Source: Methylomonas sp. (GTDB taxonomy: Bacteria; Pseudomonadota; Gammaproteobacteria; Methylococcales; Methylomonadaceae). Taken from it: a stretch of DNA of 64,000 bases. A program made the position numbers and the translations under genes. Below are positions 44,157-53,438 of this stretch, one piece after another (positions within the stretch are counted from its first letter, which is position 1; every line of letters begins with the position of its first letter). The notes under the pieces are model-generated. The model saw only the letters and a list, made by a program, of their open reading frames with translations. It made no database searches and was not told the origin of the DNA. The stretch covers positions 214,581-278,580 of the forward strand of contig NZ_JALOBS010000002.1 in assembly GCF_023228165.1 (NCBI RefSeq), in the 5' to 3' direction.

Positions 44157-44744
44157 CTATTTCCGACGGCTCATCGACCCCAGCATACCGGCCAAACCGA
44201 CTCCGAACATCCATAGCGCGGCAGGCAAAGGCACCACACGCACTTGACTGTCGACATAATTCACATCAACCAAGGTACCGCCCGGTAAGGTAAATCCAGT
44301 GTCGTCAAAAGCCGGATTCCCAAGGGTTATCGTTGTTTCCGAGCCCAAACCGCCCAAAATATTGAAGGTAAACGATGCAATTGCAAAAGACGTTCCAGCA
44401 TCGCCGGGCGTTAATTTATTTAGAAAAACATAATCAATACTTCCTGAATTATCATCGCTAACAAAAGCGCTATCCCATGGCGGATTGGCAACTGTACTCC
44501 CAACATAACGCAACACTGAGGGATTCCAATTTAGCGAAAAGGCGGCCCCATCAGGTCCCAGGGTAAAATCGTATCCTCTAAGATCCAATGTCAACGTGTC
44601 GCCCTCACGGGCATTGATAAGACCGCCCTGACTAAACATCACAGTATTCGGCGCTAAAACTGCAGCTGAAACAGGAGCCGCAAACATGACCAGGATGACT
44701 AAACCACTAACAACCGCAAGAGGCTTCTTAAAAATTTTGTTCAT
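44157..44744 (-). CDS. Cohesin-like domain protein with VPLPA-CTERM sorting tail
   Basis: The 195-residue exported protein has a signal peptide (ending APVSA), a single domain with cohesin-type features (NAREGDTLTLDLRGYDF, FSLNWNPSVLRYVGS, FAIASFTFNILGG, ETTITLGNP) and a C-terminal sorting signal VPLPAALWMFGVGLAGMLG followed by SRRK, a VPLPA-type PEP-CTERM tail processed by exosortase. ATG 44744 has GGAG upstream. It lies 99 bases downstream of the cytochrome gene on the same strand. Cohesins bind dockerins, and the upstream gene ends in a dockerin-like module, so a docking partner is likely (inference). Confidence 0.82.
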   Translation of the reverse strand: MNKIFKKPLAVVSGLVILVMFAAPVSAAVLAPNTVMFSQGGLINAREGDTLTLDLRGYDFTLGPDGAAFSLNWNPSVLRYVGSTVANPPWDSAFVSDDNSGSIDYVFLNKLTPGDAGTSFAIASFTFNILGGLGSETTITLGNPAFDDTGFTLPGGTLVDVNYVDSQVRVVPLPAALWMFGVGLAGMLGSMSRRK

Positions 44745-44843
44745 ATATTCTCCAAGTTTATTTGATGTTGCTTTATTCATTTCAAAATTTACTTTTTCGT
44801 AGGAAATCGACCCGGCGTCATGGGCCGATCCCATTTAAAAATA

Positions 44844-46802
44844 TCAGGGCGCCACTGCAGATGGCCCCGGTGTTTTCCCCAAATATCCCTTTGCGATACT
44901 TAAATCGGTTGGATCGACGATCCCATTTCCATTCAAATCCTCATGGCCGTTTGGAGATACTTTTCCTAGCAAGGCTTTCAGTTTTGAGAGATCGGTAGGA
45001 TCAACCACCCGGTTCTGATTGAAATCCGCATCGCAGATATTGCCGTAGCCGTCGCCATCGGTATCGCGCTGATTGGCGTTGGCGACCAGCTTACAGTTGT
45101 CCAGATTATCGGCTACCCCGTCGCCGTCGCTATCGACGACCGGCGCAGTCACCGTATCGGCAAACTCGGTGCCAGCGATCACGGTCGATTTTTGTGCGGA
45201 CGCATCGAACATGGTTTTGAAGTCCACTACTTCCGGCGTTGTTGTGTCGACAAACAAATCCTCTGCAAAGGCATACGACAGCGTTTGATAGACCAATTCG
45301 GCTTTAATCGTATAATGACCCGCCGGCAACCCGCCGATTTGGTAACTAATCCGATCGCTGCCGCCGACGAAGTTGGCGTCGGACAAAGCCGCACCGACCA
45401 CGCGCACATCATTTGAGGCACCGGCCTTATCGAAACCAATGGGCAGGATTCGATTGTCTTTCAGATACTCTTTGCCGCGCAGCAAGGTGTAAGTCACTTC
45501 GCCAAGGTTATTACCCATAATCGCTTCGTAGACCTGAACCTGCTCCTCGGAGGTGATTCGGTCGTAATGCGGTTCGAAAGCGACCCCGTTCTCGTCGGCA
45601 GCCACACCCTTGATACTGCCATCAGCATTGACCTTGCCGGACTCCCAGACGATTTGATTCTGCGCATTCATCACCGCGACATGCACAATCGCCCGCCTCG
45701 ACGGATACCCGGTTGGCAGCTTATGCCCAGTCGCACTATCGATTTGTAAGGTGAAGTCCAAAGCCCCCGCCCTATCGCGTTGCTCGATCACGTTTACCGT
45801 AGCCGCGCTTTTCAGCATAGCGTCTGTTTTGGCGATGGTTTCCGGAAAGTGGTTCGACAATACGCCCAACTGAGTTTTATTGTTGCTCAAGATATCCAGC
45901 ATCAATTTATTGGCGCCCACCAGATCGTGAACGGCAAAATTATCACGCGGGCCAAGCCACATTGGCATCGTCGAGATGGATACGCCATCGGTATGCGTCA
46001 TATGGCAAGCCTGGCAGCTTTTTTGGCTGACATAGCTGCTCTGCTCCCATTCCATATACGGGGTTTGCTCAGGAAACTCGGTTTCAGGTGTGGTACTCAA
46101 CACAGTGCCGTTTTCATCGACATACGGCGTTTTCAGGTTATGGCAGGACGCACACAATTTGGAATCCTTAATATGCGCAGCGTAAGTCGGCTTATAACCG
46201 GTATGCATAATCATGGGATTAGGAAATATAGCCGTATCACCGGGACCACCGAACGGACCAAAAATGGTTTTGCTGTCATTGATCGAATAGTTGCCGGACA
46301 TCGTCGCTGAACTGCCTAGTGCCGGTGTAGCCGGAATTTGATGGCACAAGGTACAACTAACCCCATCCATCGCCGCATCGTGCATGGCATGCTCTGCGTT
46401 CAGGATACCGCCATCGAAAATGGTTTGGCTGGCAATGCTGCCATCTTTTTTGGCCTCGGTATTCGCCATCGGCGCGTGGCATTTACTGCACTTGTCGTTG
46501 ATCAAGGACTCCAGTTGCGGATGCTTGGCAAGTTCGCTACGTACCTTGGCCCGCCAGAACGGATCGCGGCTGGAATTGGCCATCATGGTCGACGACCAGT
46601 CGGTGATTATTGAAACGTCTGCGCCGTTTTTATCGACGATACCGTTGTGACACATCGCGCAGTTTTGCGAGCCGGAAAAATGCGTAGTGGTAAATAACGG
46701 ATTCCCAGCGGAGGCCGACTCGGCGGCAAACGTTTCGGCGGCAGCTAGCGACACCGGCGACATAGCCGCCAATATCAGCATGATTATATTTAGGTGTCTC
46801 AT
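44844..46802 (-). CDS. Pentahaem c-type cytochrome with thrombospondin-type and dockerin-like C-terminus
   Basis: The 652-residue protein has a signal peptide (ending about AAA) and five CxxCH haem sites at residues 48, 105, 150, 217 and 263 (CAMCH, CSKCH, CTLCH, CASCH, CQACH). A beta-rich middle follows (about 290-550). Near 560-590 are Ca-binding repeats (DSDGDGVADNLDNC, DTDGDGYGNICD) and the end holds two F-hand-type repeats (FNQNRVVDPTDLSKLKALLG and LNGNGIVDPTDLSIAKGYLG) that read as a type I dockerin. It should be exported and move electrons outside the inner membrane. It is encoded upstream of a cohesin-like protein. Confidence 0.88.
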   Translation of the reverse strand: MRHLNIIMLILAAMSPVSLAAAETFAAESASAGNPLFTTTHFSGSQNCAMCHNGIVDKNGADVSIITDWSSTMMANSSRDPFWRAKVRSELAKHPQLESLINDKCSKCHAPMANTEAKKDGSIASQTIFDGGILNAEHAMHDAAMDGVSCTLCHQIPATPALGSSATMSGNYSINDSKTIFGPFGGPGDTAIFPNPMIMHTGYKPTYAAHIKDSKLCASCHNLKTPYVDENGTVLSTTPETEFPEQTPYMEWEQSSYVSQKSCQACHMTHTDGVSISTMPMWLGPRDNFAVHDLVGANKLMLDILSNNKTQLGVLSNHFPETIAKTDAMLKSAATVNVIEQRDRAGALDFTLQIDSATGHKLPTGYPSRRAIVHVAVMNAQNQIVWESGKVNADGSIKGVAADENGVAFEPHYDRITSEEQVQVYEAIMGNNLGEVTYTLLRGKEYLKDNRILPIGFDKAGASNDVRVVGAALSDANFVGGSDRISYQIGGLPAGHYTIKAELVYQTLSYAFAEDLFVDTTTPEVVDFKTMFDASAQKSTVIAGTEFADTVTAPVVDSDGDGVADNLDNCKLVANANQRDTDGDGYGNICDADFNQNRVVDPTDLSKLKALLGKVSPNGHEDLNGNGIVDPTDLSIAKGYLGKTPGPSAVAP

Positions 46803-46822
46803 GACGTATCTCGAATAGCTAA

Positions 46823-46849
46823 CGGGGTTGAACGTCCCGTTCAGCCCCG
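46823..46849. repeat. 12-bp inverted repeat just upstream of the cytochrome gene
   Basis: CGGGGTTGAACG (46823-46834) and CGTTCAGCCCCG (46838-46849) form a stem with a TCC loop and one imperfect pair, 20 bases before the cytochrome start codon. No T-run follows, so it may be an operator or 5' UTR hairpin. Confidence 0.5.
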
Positions 46850-46962
46850 CCGTAAATGATGTTTGTAACTATGCAGCGAAAAACTGATTCCGCCCCTCTC
46901 ATCCCGGCCTTATCCCGGCGGGAAAGGGGGTGAAATGTCTCGCTGAACGGTTACATTATGTT

Positions 46963-48084
46963 TCAACCGAAGCGACGCTTAGCGCGGCCGAGACCGATAA
47001 AACCGAACAGGGCGCTACCGAATAGCCAGACTGCGCCCGGTATTGGAACCGCCGAGACGTTGCCGACTAGATTGAGAGTCAATTGATAGCTATGTCGAGT
47101 GCTGCTGGCACCAAAATCCGCATCAGACAGGTTAAGCAAATATTGCGCGCTAAATGCGCCGGTATCGGCGGTCAGCAGATTGGCTACGAAAGCTTGGCTG
47201 CTACCTTGCGACAAATCAAAAAATGTGGATAAGCCGGTATCGAATACACCGGTATCTCCGCTGCCGATTACGCTATCCAAATCCAAACCGATTCGATCGG
47301 CAGCCGCCAAATTGAACAGACCGAAGTCCAGCAAAGCACTGCTGTTTTGGGCGACATTGCCGAAATCCAGGGTCAAGGAATGCGACTCGGCACTACCGTC
47401 GAAAGACGCCAAGGCGTGCAGCAAGTAACTATAATCGGCTTGCAAGGTACCAGACCAGTCGACGCTGTAAGTGGTCGATGACCCCGCACCCGCTTGTCCC
47501 ATAACCGACGAAAGAGTAGTGGTTGCGGATAAGGTCGGTAACGAAAGCGAGGCATTAACCGAACCATTTCCCGCATAATCATTCAGATTCTGTTCGTCGG
47601 CTCCGACGTTTGTAGAGGTGGCGGTAGCCGCTGAGGTCTGCGGCCCCCAGCTGCAATTAATTGCTCCGGTCGGCCCCATGGCCAGACTGCAGCCGGAGCC
47701 AGCTTGGGTCAAATTTGGAGCAAAGCTGGCGCTGATGCCGACAGCAGACAACAAAGCGTCGCTGGCACCGCTTCCGCTGGCGGTTCTACCCGGCCCATTG
47801 TTTTTATTGCCGACACCGCTGATGGTTTGGGTGCGATTTGAATTCAATTGCAGATTTACGTCGGTCAACACGCCGACAGCAGCATTAAACTGGCCTAACC
47901 CCACACTGGCAATAGTCGCGCCATTATTCGAATTGGTCGCGGACAGTACGCCCGGACCCGTTGCCGTCACCGACGCGCTGCCATTAAAACCAACCGGTCC
48001 GCTAGTCGTGGTCAAAGCCGCCTGGGAAACGCCGCTGACACCCAGTAACACGGCAATTGCTGTTAATTGAAAGTTTGTACTCAT
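46963..48084 (-). CDS. PEP-CTERM (VPLPA-type) protein, choice-of-anchor E-like
   Basis: The 373-residue exported protein has a signal peptide (ending SQA), a Ser/Ala/Thr/Gly-rich beta region with GQFNAAVGVLTDVNLQLN near residues 63-80, and a C-terminal VPIPGAVWLFGSALFGFIGL followed by a basic cluster. The N-terminal features fit the choice-of-anchor E group of exosortase substrates. Function is unknown; such proteins are extracellular or surface-bound. The long leader upstream contains a possible c-di-GMP riboswitch. Confidence 0.82.
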   Translation of the reverse strand: MSTNFQLTAIAVLLGVSGVSQAALTTTSGPVGFNGSASVTATGPGVLSATNSNNGATIASVGLGQFNAAVGVLTDVNLQLNSNRTQTISGVGNKNNGPGRTASGSGASDALLSAVGISASFAPNLTQAGSGCSLAMGPTGAINCSWGPQTSAATATSTNVGADEQNLNDYAGNGSVNASLSLPTLSATTTLSSVMGQAGAGSSTTYSVDWSGTLQADYSYLLHALASFDGSAESHSLTLDFGNVAQNSSALLDFGLFNLAAADRIGLDLDSVIGSGDTGVFDTGLSTFFDLSQGSSQAFVANLLTADTGAFSAQYLLNLSDADFGASSTRHSYQLTLNLVGNVSAVPIPGAVWLFGSALFGFIGLGRAKRRFG

Positions 48085-48789
48085 AATTTTTCCATTGCTG
48101 ATTCCATTAAACTAAGTCCGTGATATGCGGCATATGCCACACCCCTATCACATGGGAGCAATCCAGCCATCTTGCTGTTTACCGCAAGACCCGCGACTTT
48201 CCGACCCCGCTTCACAGCCGGATTGGCGATAGATGCCTCTGGTTTTCGCAACTTGTTGCCGCGAATTTTGCAGTTCGCCGCAACCAGCCAGGAATAGTCA
48301 TCTCTAACAATATTCGAACGTAGAAATACTGTTATTTTCTAATCTATCAAAATATGTGCCACTTCTTTCACATCGCGTAATCCGTTGCTTACAAACATAT
48401 AATTTTTTAATTTGGTTTTTCGTCCTCAAAATCAGGCCCGAAAAATTATGTTATTTGCCACTCATACTGTGTGAATACACTCAGTTTTAGTTCGGCAACA
48501 CCAGCGACAACCCTACGTAAATCCGCTCGGACGTCAGTAAAACCAGCATCACAATTGTCCCGACTCACGCACAACCTCAGGTTTAAAAGACGTTCTAGTC
48601 GCTGTCAACAACCCGCTTCGGCCTAGTTTTACTCTCCCTAAAGTTATGTACGGATTGATATTTCGACTATAATCCCGACCCGTTTGCATGGCATTTTGCC
48701 CTGCCCATCATTAACCCTTTCTATCAATAATTACCTGATCAACATGCTGATTTTTCCCCATGTGCCGATTCGGTATGGAGTCTGCCGAT
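48085..48789. other. Long intergenic region between PEP-CTERM gene and uppP
   Basis: No gene is recognised in 705 bases. The left part (48158-48227, minus strand) folds as a riboswitch-like element. The middle is AT-rich and may hold promoters for both flanking genes. A short frame at 48120-48323 lies opposite the RNA element and is judged spurious. Confidence 0.5.
48158..48227 (-). promoter_or_regulatory. Candidate c-di-GMP-I (GEMM-like) riboswitch
   Basis: Read on the minus strand, CAATCC/... closes with GGATTG (6 bp, 48220-48225 with 48159-48164). Inside is a short hairpin GCT-GTGA-AGC with a GNRA tetraloop, then GGAAAG (compare GCAAAG in GEMM RNAs), then a second hairpin TCTTGC/GCAAGA (48084-strand side 48089 read at 48084+; stem 48184-48189 with 48170-48175) and GATGGCTGG. 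Three-way junction, tetraloop arm and joining purines follow the c-di-GMP-I plan. It lies about 75-145 bases before a PEP-CTERM gene, a known kind of target. Confidence 0.45.
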
Positions 48790-49617
48790 ATGGACATTGA
48801 AATACTGATCAAATCTCTCATCCTGGGCGTAGTTGAAGGCCTGACGGAATTTCTCCCCATCTCCAGCACCGGCCATTTAATTCTGGCGGGCGACCTGCTC
48901 GACTTTAACGACGAAAAGGCCAAACTATTTTCCATAGTGATTCAAGTCGGGGCGATATTGGCCATTTGCTGGGAATACCGCGTCAAAATCGCATCAGTAC
49001 TTTCCGGCCTGACCAGCGACAGGCAAGCGCAAAAATTCGTGCTGAATCTGGCCGTCGCTTTCATCCCGCTGGCCAGTTTGGGCTTGCTGTTCGGCAAACA
49101 TATCAAAGCCTTGTTGTTCAAACCGATTCCGGTGGCGCTGGCCTTTATCGTTGGTGCTTTTGTCATCATCTGGGCGGAAAAACGCGAACACAAAATCCGG
49201 GTAGACAATGTCGACGACTTGAGCATGCTGGACGCCTTTAAACTCGGCGTTGCCCAGGCTTTTGCGCTGATTCCCGGCACCTCGCGATCCGGCTCCACCA
49301 TCATCGGCGGCTTACTGTTCGGTTTGTCGCGCAAGGCTGCAACCGAATTTTCGTTTTTTCTGGCCATTCCGACCTTGATCATTGCCAGCCTTTACGATCT
49401 TTACAAACATCGGGATTTACTACATGTCGAGAGCGACGTAGCCTCCTTCGCCGTTGGCTTGATAGCGGCTTTCATCAGCGCTTTGTTCGCAGTCAAAGGC
49501 TTGCTGCGCTACATCAGCCATCACAATTTCATCATTTTCGCCTGGTATCGCATCGCATTCGGCCTGATCGTGATAGGCACTGCGTATAGCGGTTTAGTGC
49601 AATGGACGGTTGATTGA
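48790..49617 (+). CDS. uppP: Undecaprenyl-diphosphatase (UppP/BacA)
   Basis: The 275-residue polytopic protein has the family motifs GVVEGLTEFLPISSTGH and IPGTSRSGSTIIGGLLFGLSR. It dephosphorylates undecaprenyl diphosphate for cell-wall lipid recycling in the inner membrane. The ATG at 48790 gives the usual MDIE start; a frame from 48760 adds ten residues without support. GGAG lies about 12 bases upstream. Confidence 0.95.
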   Translation: MDIEILIKSLILGVVEGLTEFLPISSTGHLILAGDLLDFNDEKAKLFSIVIQVGAILAICWEYRVKIASVLSGLTSDRQAQKFVLNLAVAFIPLASLGLLFGKHIKALLFKPIPVALAFIVGAFVIIWAEKREHKIRVDNVDDLSMLDAFKLGVAQAFALIPGTSRSGSTIIGGLLFGLSRKAATEFSFFLAIPTLIIASLYDLYKHRDLLHVESDVASFAVGLIAAFISALFAVKGLLRYISHHNFIIFAWYRIAFGLIVIGTAYSGLVQWTVD

Positions 49618-49675
49618 GCACCGCAACTGAACGACAACCCAATCTTCCACGCTTTTTTGTTTTTATAGGTAAGTT

Positions 49676-50650
49676 ATGGCATTGCCACTGTTGATGATCG
49701 TTTTGGGACTACTCATTTTGGTCTGGAGTGCCGATTTGTTTGTCGAAGGCGCGGCAGCCATTGCCCGTTATTTAGGCATGTCGCCCTTATTGATCGGCAT
49801 GGTCGTGGTCGGCTTCGGCACCTCCGCTCCCGAGCTCTCGGTTTCCGCCTTGTCGGCCCTGCAAGGTAACCCCGGTATTGCGCTGGGTAACGGCTATGGC
49901 TCCAACATCACCAACATTGCCTTGATTCTGGGCATCACCGCCTTAATCAGCCCCATTGCCGTGCATTCGCAAATCTTAAAAAAAGAACTGCCGATTTTGT
50001 TATTGGTGACCTTGTTTGCCTTTGCCCAACTCTACGACGGCGAATTTTCACGTCTGGACGGTGCCGTGGAATTGATTGTGTTTGTAGGCGTCATGGCCTG
50101 GATGACCTTACAAGGCATGAAACAACACCGCACCGACAGCTTTGAACAGGACATCGAAACCGAACTGGAAGCCCATGCCATGTCCGCCTTTAAGGCTTGG
50201 GTTTGCCTGATTGCCGGCCTGGTTTTGCTGGTGGTCAGTTCGCGCATGTTGGTTTGGGGCGCCGTCTCGGTCGCGACGGACCTGGGCGTCAGCGATTTAA
50301 TCATTGGCCTGACGGTGGTGGCCATCGGTACTTCGCTACCCGAGCTGGCCTCATCTGTGGCCGCCGCCCGCAAAGGGGAGCACGAGCTGGCGGTGGGCAA
50401 TATCATCGGCTCCAATCTGTTCAACACTCTGGCCGTAGTAGGTTTGGCCGGCGTCATCCAACCCATGAGCATCCCCCCCGACATTATCAACCGCGATTGG
50501 CCGCTGATGACTTTGTTGACGCTGGCTTTATTTGCGATGGGTTACGATCGTAACGGCAACGGCAACATCAACCGCTGGGAAGGCATCGTTTTGCTGGTCA
50601 CTTACGCCGGCTACACCCTGTATCTGATTAATACCGTGGTGAGCAATTAA
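49676..50650 (+). CDS. Calcium/sodium exchanger (YrbG/CaxA-like)
   Basis: The 324-residue protein has two inverted Na_Ca_ex repeats with the alpha motifs GFGTSAPELSVS and AIGTSLPELASS, each with the acidic ion ligand. About ten membrane helices are expected. It lies 58 bases after uppP and 2 bases before the RND gene, so it is likely cotranscribed with the latter. Confidence 0.93.
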   Translation: MALPLLMIVLGLLILVWSADLFVEGAAAIARYLGMSPLLIGMVVVGFGTSAPELSVSALSALQGNPGIALGNGYGSNITNIALILGITALISPIAVHSQILKKELPILLLVTLFAFAQLYDGEFSRLDGAVELIVFVGVMAWMTLQGMKQHRTDSFEQDIETELEAHAMSAFKAWVCLIAGLVLLVVSSRMLVWGAVSVATDLGVSDLIIGLTVVAIGTSLPELASSVAAARKGEHELAVGNIIGSNLFNTLAVVGLAGVIQPMSIPPDIINRDWPLMTLLTLALFAMGYDRNGNGNINRWEGIVLLVTYAGYTLYLINTVVSN

Positions 50651-50652
50651 GC

Positions 50653-53337
50653 ATGCCGATGGAGACCCATTTACGTAATCTGGCCTTCCGCTGGAGTAAC
50701 TGGCTGATGTATTCGCCGGCGTTATTGCTGGCAAGCGCGGTGCTGTTAGCGTACTTTGCCGTTCAATACACCAGCCACCACCTCACCATCAATACCGATA
50801 CCGCCGAGCTCATCGCCCCCGAATCGCAATTCCAGCAAAACCGCCGTAAATTCGAAAAAGCCTTCGGCCAGGATATACATACCCTGTTGGTGGTCATAGA
50901 TTCCACCAGCCCGGAACTGACTAAAGCCGCGGCGCAGCGCTTGGGCCGCGAACTGCGCGCCGATACCCGGCACTTCAGCCATGTCTACCGTCCCGACGAA
51001 AATGCTTTTTTCCACCGTAATGGCCTGCTGTATCTGGATACCGACAAATTGCAGGATTTTTCCGTCACCCTGGCCCAAGCCCAACCGTTCATCGGCCGCA
51101 TCTCGCAAGATCCCAGCCTAAACGGTTTTTTCTCGATTTTTGAAGACGCCCTGAATGCGGAAAACAAAACCGGCGAAGTACCGATTGATTTAACCTCGCT
51201 GATCGACAAAGTCAGCCTCTCGCTACATAAAACCCTGAATGGCGAAACCGACTTGCTATCCTGGCAAAAACTGATTGCCGAAAACAACATCAGCGAAGCG
51301 CAGTCAGACAAAGCCTTTATATTCGTAACGCCCAAATTCGATTTCAGCCGAATTCTGCCCGCTGAACCGGCGATCAACGCCATTCGCAGTGCTGTCGCCA
51401 AAATTCAGGACCCGAATTTACCGACGGTCAAAGTATGGATTACCGGCGAAGTGGGTCTGGAACACGACGAAATGGCCGGCATGAGCGAAGGCACGTTTAC
51501 TGCCAGCATTTTCTCGCTGGTACTGGTGTGCATAATCTTGCTGATTGCCTACCGTTCCTGGCTGTTGATGCTGGCCACCTTGCTAACCTTGACCTTGGGC
51601 ATGATCTTTTGCGGTTTGTTTGCATCGGTGGCGGTCAAGGAACTGAATCTGATTTCCGTTGCCTTTGCGGTCTCCAATATCGGCCTGGGAGTGGAATACG
51701 CCATCCATTTTTGCCTGCGTTACCGGGACAACCTGGATTTGCACGGCAAAAATAAACTCAGGGCCATACATTCGGCGGTGCTCGACACCAGTCCGTCGCT
51801 GATTTTATGCGCCGGCACCACTTCGATCGGCTTGTACGCCTTTGTCCCCACCGACTACCAGGGCATATCCGAACTCGGCCTGTTGGCCGGCTCCAGCTTG
51901 TTCATTTGTTTGTTCATCACCCTGACCGTATTGCCGGTATTATTGAAAATCCTGCCGACTCCCGCCATCCATCCGCTAAAGCGCGGCGAGCATCCCGGCA
52001 CCTCGAAAATTTCTTTGTGGCTGGCGTCGTTTACCCTGCATTACGCCAAACCCATCACTTTGGCAACCGCGCTGTTAACGCTAGTGGCCATCTATCTGGT
52101 GTTTCAGGTCAAGACCGACTTCAACCCCATCAATCTGCGCGACCCGCATACCGAATCGGTAATTGCCTTTAAAGAGCTGCTGAAAGCCCGCGACACTTCC
52201 CCCATGACGTTGACCGTATTAGCGCATTCGGAAGCCGAAGCCCGCGCCATGCAAAAAAAACTCGGCAACTTAAGCACCGTGGATAAAACCGTCAGCCTGT
52301 TCGATTTTGTGCCCAAGGACCAGGAAACCAAACTGGAAATTGTCGACGACATGATGATGACGCTGGGCCCGCAAAGCCAGTCTTTTCCGCAACTGAAAAT
52401 GGGCACCGACCCCAAGCCAAGTATTCTGCGCATGATTGCGGCCATCGACGCCAATCTGCCTAACAAAACCGATCCGGTGGAAATCCGCTCCCTACAAGCC
52501 TTCCGACACGAGTTGCAAGACGTATTGATCGAGCTTAACGCCCGATTTCAACCCGATCGCGGCGTGTTTATCGAAAAAATACAGACTTCGTTATTAGGTA
52601 CCCTGCCCACCATCATGAACCAGTTGTTGATGGGTTTTCAGGCCGAACAGATCGAGCCATCCAGTATTCCGCCAGAAGTTAAGGAACGCTGGTTAAGCAA
52701 GGAAGGCCTGTACCGCATCCAGTTGTTCCCCAAGCAAGACTTGAACGATCTACACCATTTGCAAGCGTTTATTACCGAAGTACAGGCCATAGCCCCCGAC
52801 GCCACCGATTTGCCGGTCATGTATTGGGAATCCATGAAAGCCGTGCTGGCGGCCTTCCAACAAGCCATCATCATTGCCCTGACGGCTATTGCGCTGCTGC
52901 TGTTGTCCATCCGCCGCAGCATCGTCGACACTCTGTTGGTGATGACGCCGCTGATATTGGCCGGCCTATTCACCATGGCCAGCACCGTATTTACCGGTAC
53001 GCCCATTAATTTTGCTAATATTATAGCCCTGCCCTTATTGATGGGATTGGGTGTCGACAATGGCATTCACATGGTGGAAAAGCTGCACCACTCCTTGTCG
53101 GAAGATCAAAACATTTATCAGTCCAGCACGGCGCGCGGCATGTTTTATGGCGCATTGACCACCATATCCAGTTTTATAGGCCTGGCTTTCTCCCCGCATC
53201 AAGGCATCGCCAGCATGGGTTTGGTCATCACCATAGGTATTTTCTGGATCATGACCAGCACCTTTGTACTGTTACCGGCCATTAGTAAATTGGTGCTAAA
53301 ACCGAGAGTCATCATGCACCAACCCGAAACCACATAA
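50653..53337 (+). CDS. HpnN-like MMPL/RND transporter
   Basis: The 894-residue protein has a first membrane helix, a large periplasmic domain, and two six-helix sterol-sensing/MMPL blocks (VSNIGLGVEYAIHFCLRYRD and PLLMGLGVDNGIHMVEKLHH) separated by a second periplasmic domain. This fits the HpnN branch, which moves hopanoids to the outer membrane in hopanoid producers. That substrate is inferred from family likeness and from the methanotroph context; no other hpn gene is next to it. Confidence 0.75.
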   Translation: MPMETHLRNLAFRWSNWLMYSPALLLASAVLLAYFAVQYTSHHLTINTDTAELIAPESQFQQNRRKFEKAFGQDIHTLLVVIDSTSPELTKAAAQRLGRELRADTRHFSHVYRPDENAFFHRNGLLYLDTDKLQDFSVTLAQAQPFIGRISQDPSLNGFFSIFEDALNAENKTGEVPIDLTSLIDKVSLSLHKTLNGETDLLSWQKLIAENNISEAQSDKAFIFVTPKFDFSRILPAEPAINAIRSAVAKIQDPNLPTVKVWITGEVGLEHDEMAGMSEGTFTASIFSLVLVCIILLIAYRSWLLMLATLLTLTLGMIFCGLFASVAVKELNLISVAFAVSNIGLGVEYAIHFCLRYRDNLDLHGKNKLRAIHSAVLDTSPSLILCAGTTSIGLYAFVPTDYQGISELGLLAGSSLFICLFITLTVLPVLLKILPTPAIHPLKRGEHPGTSKISLWLASFTLHYAKPITLATALLTLVAIYLVFQVKTDFNPINLRDPHTESVIAFKELLKARDTSPMTLTVLAHSEAEARAMQKKLGNLSTVDKTVSLFDFVPKDQETKLEIVDDMMMTLGPQSQSFPQLKMGTDPKPSILRMIAAIDANLPNKTDPVEIRSLQAFRHELQDVLIELNARFQPDRGVFIEKIQTSLLGTLPTIMNQLLMGFQAEQIEPSSIPPEVKERWLSKEGLYRIQLFPKQDLNDLHHLQAFITEVQAIAPDATDLPVMYWESMKAVLAAFQQAIIIALTAIALLLLSIRRSIVDTLLVMTPLILAGLFTMASTVFTGTPINFANIIALPLLMGLGVDNGIHMVEKLHHSLSEDQNIYQSSTARGMFYGALTTISSFIGLAFSPHQGIASMGLVITIGIFWIMTSTFVLLPAISKLVLKPRVIMHQPETT

Positions 53338-53438
53338 ACAGGCGCTAAGTGCTACTACTTTTTGGAGCAATTGAATGTCCGACAACCCTCTGCCACACTT
53401 ATTTCGTTCCATAGTTAGATTTTTTTGTTGAGGCCAGC

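Noticed and set aside
48120..48323. 67-residue plus-strand frame in the long intergenic region
   Set aside because: It overlaps the riboswitch-like structure on the other strand and has no ribosome site or motif.
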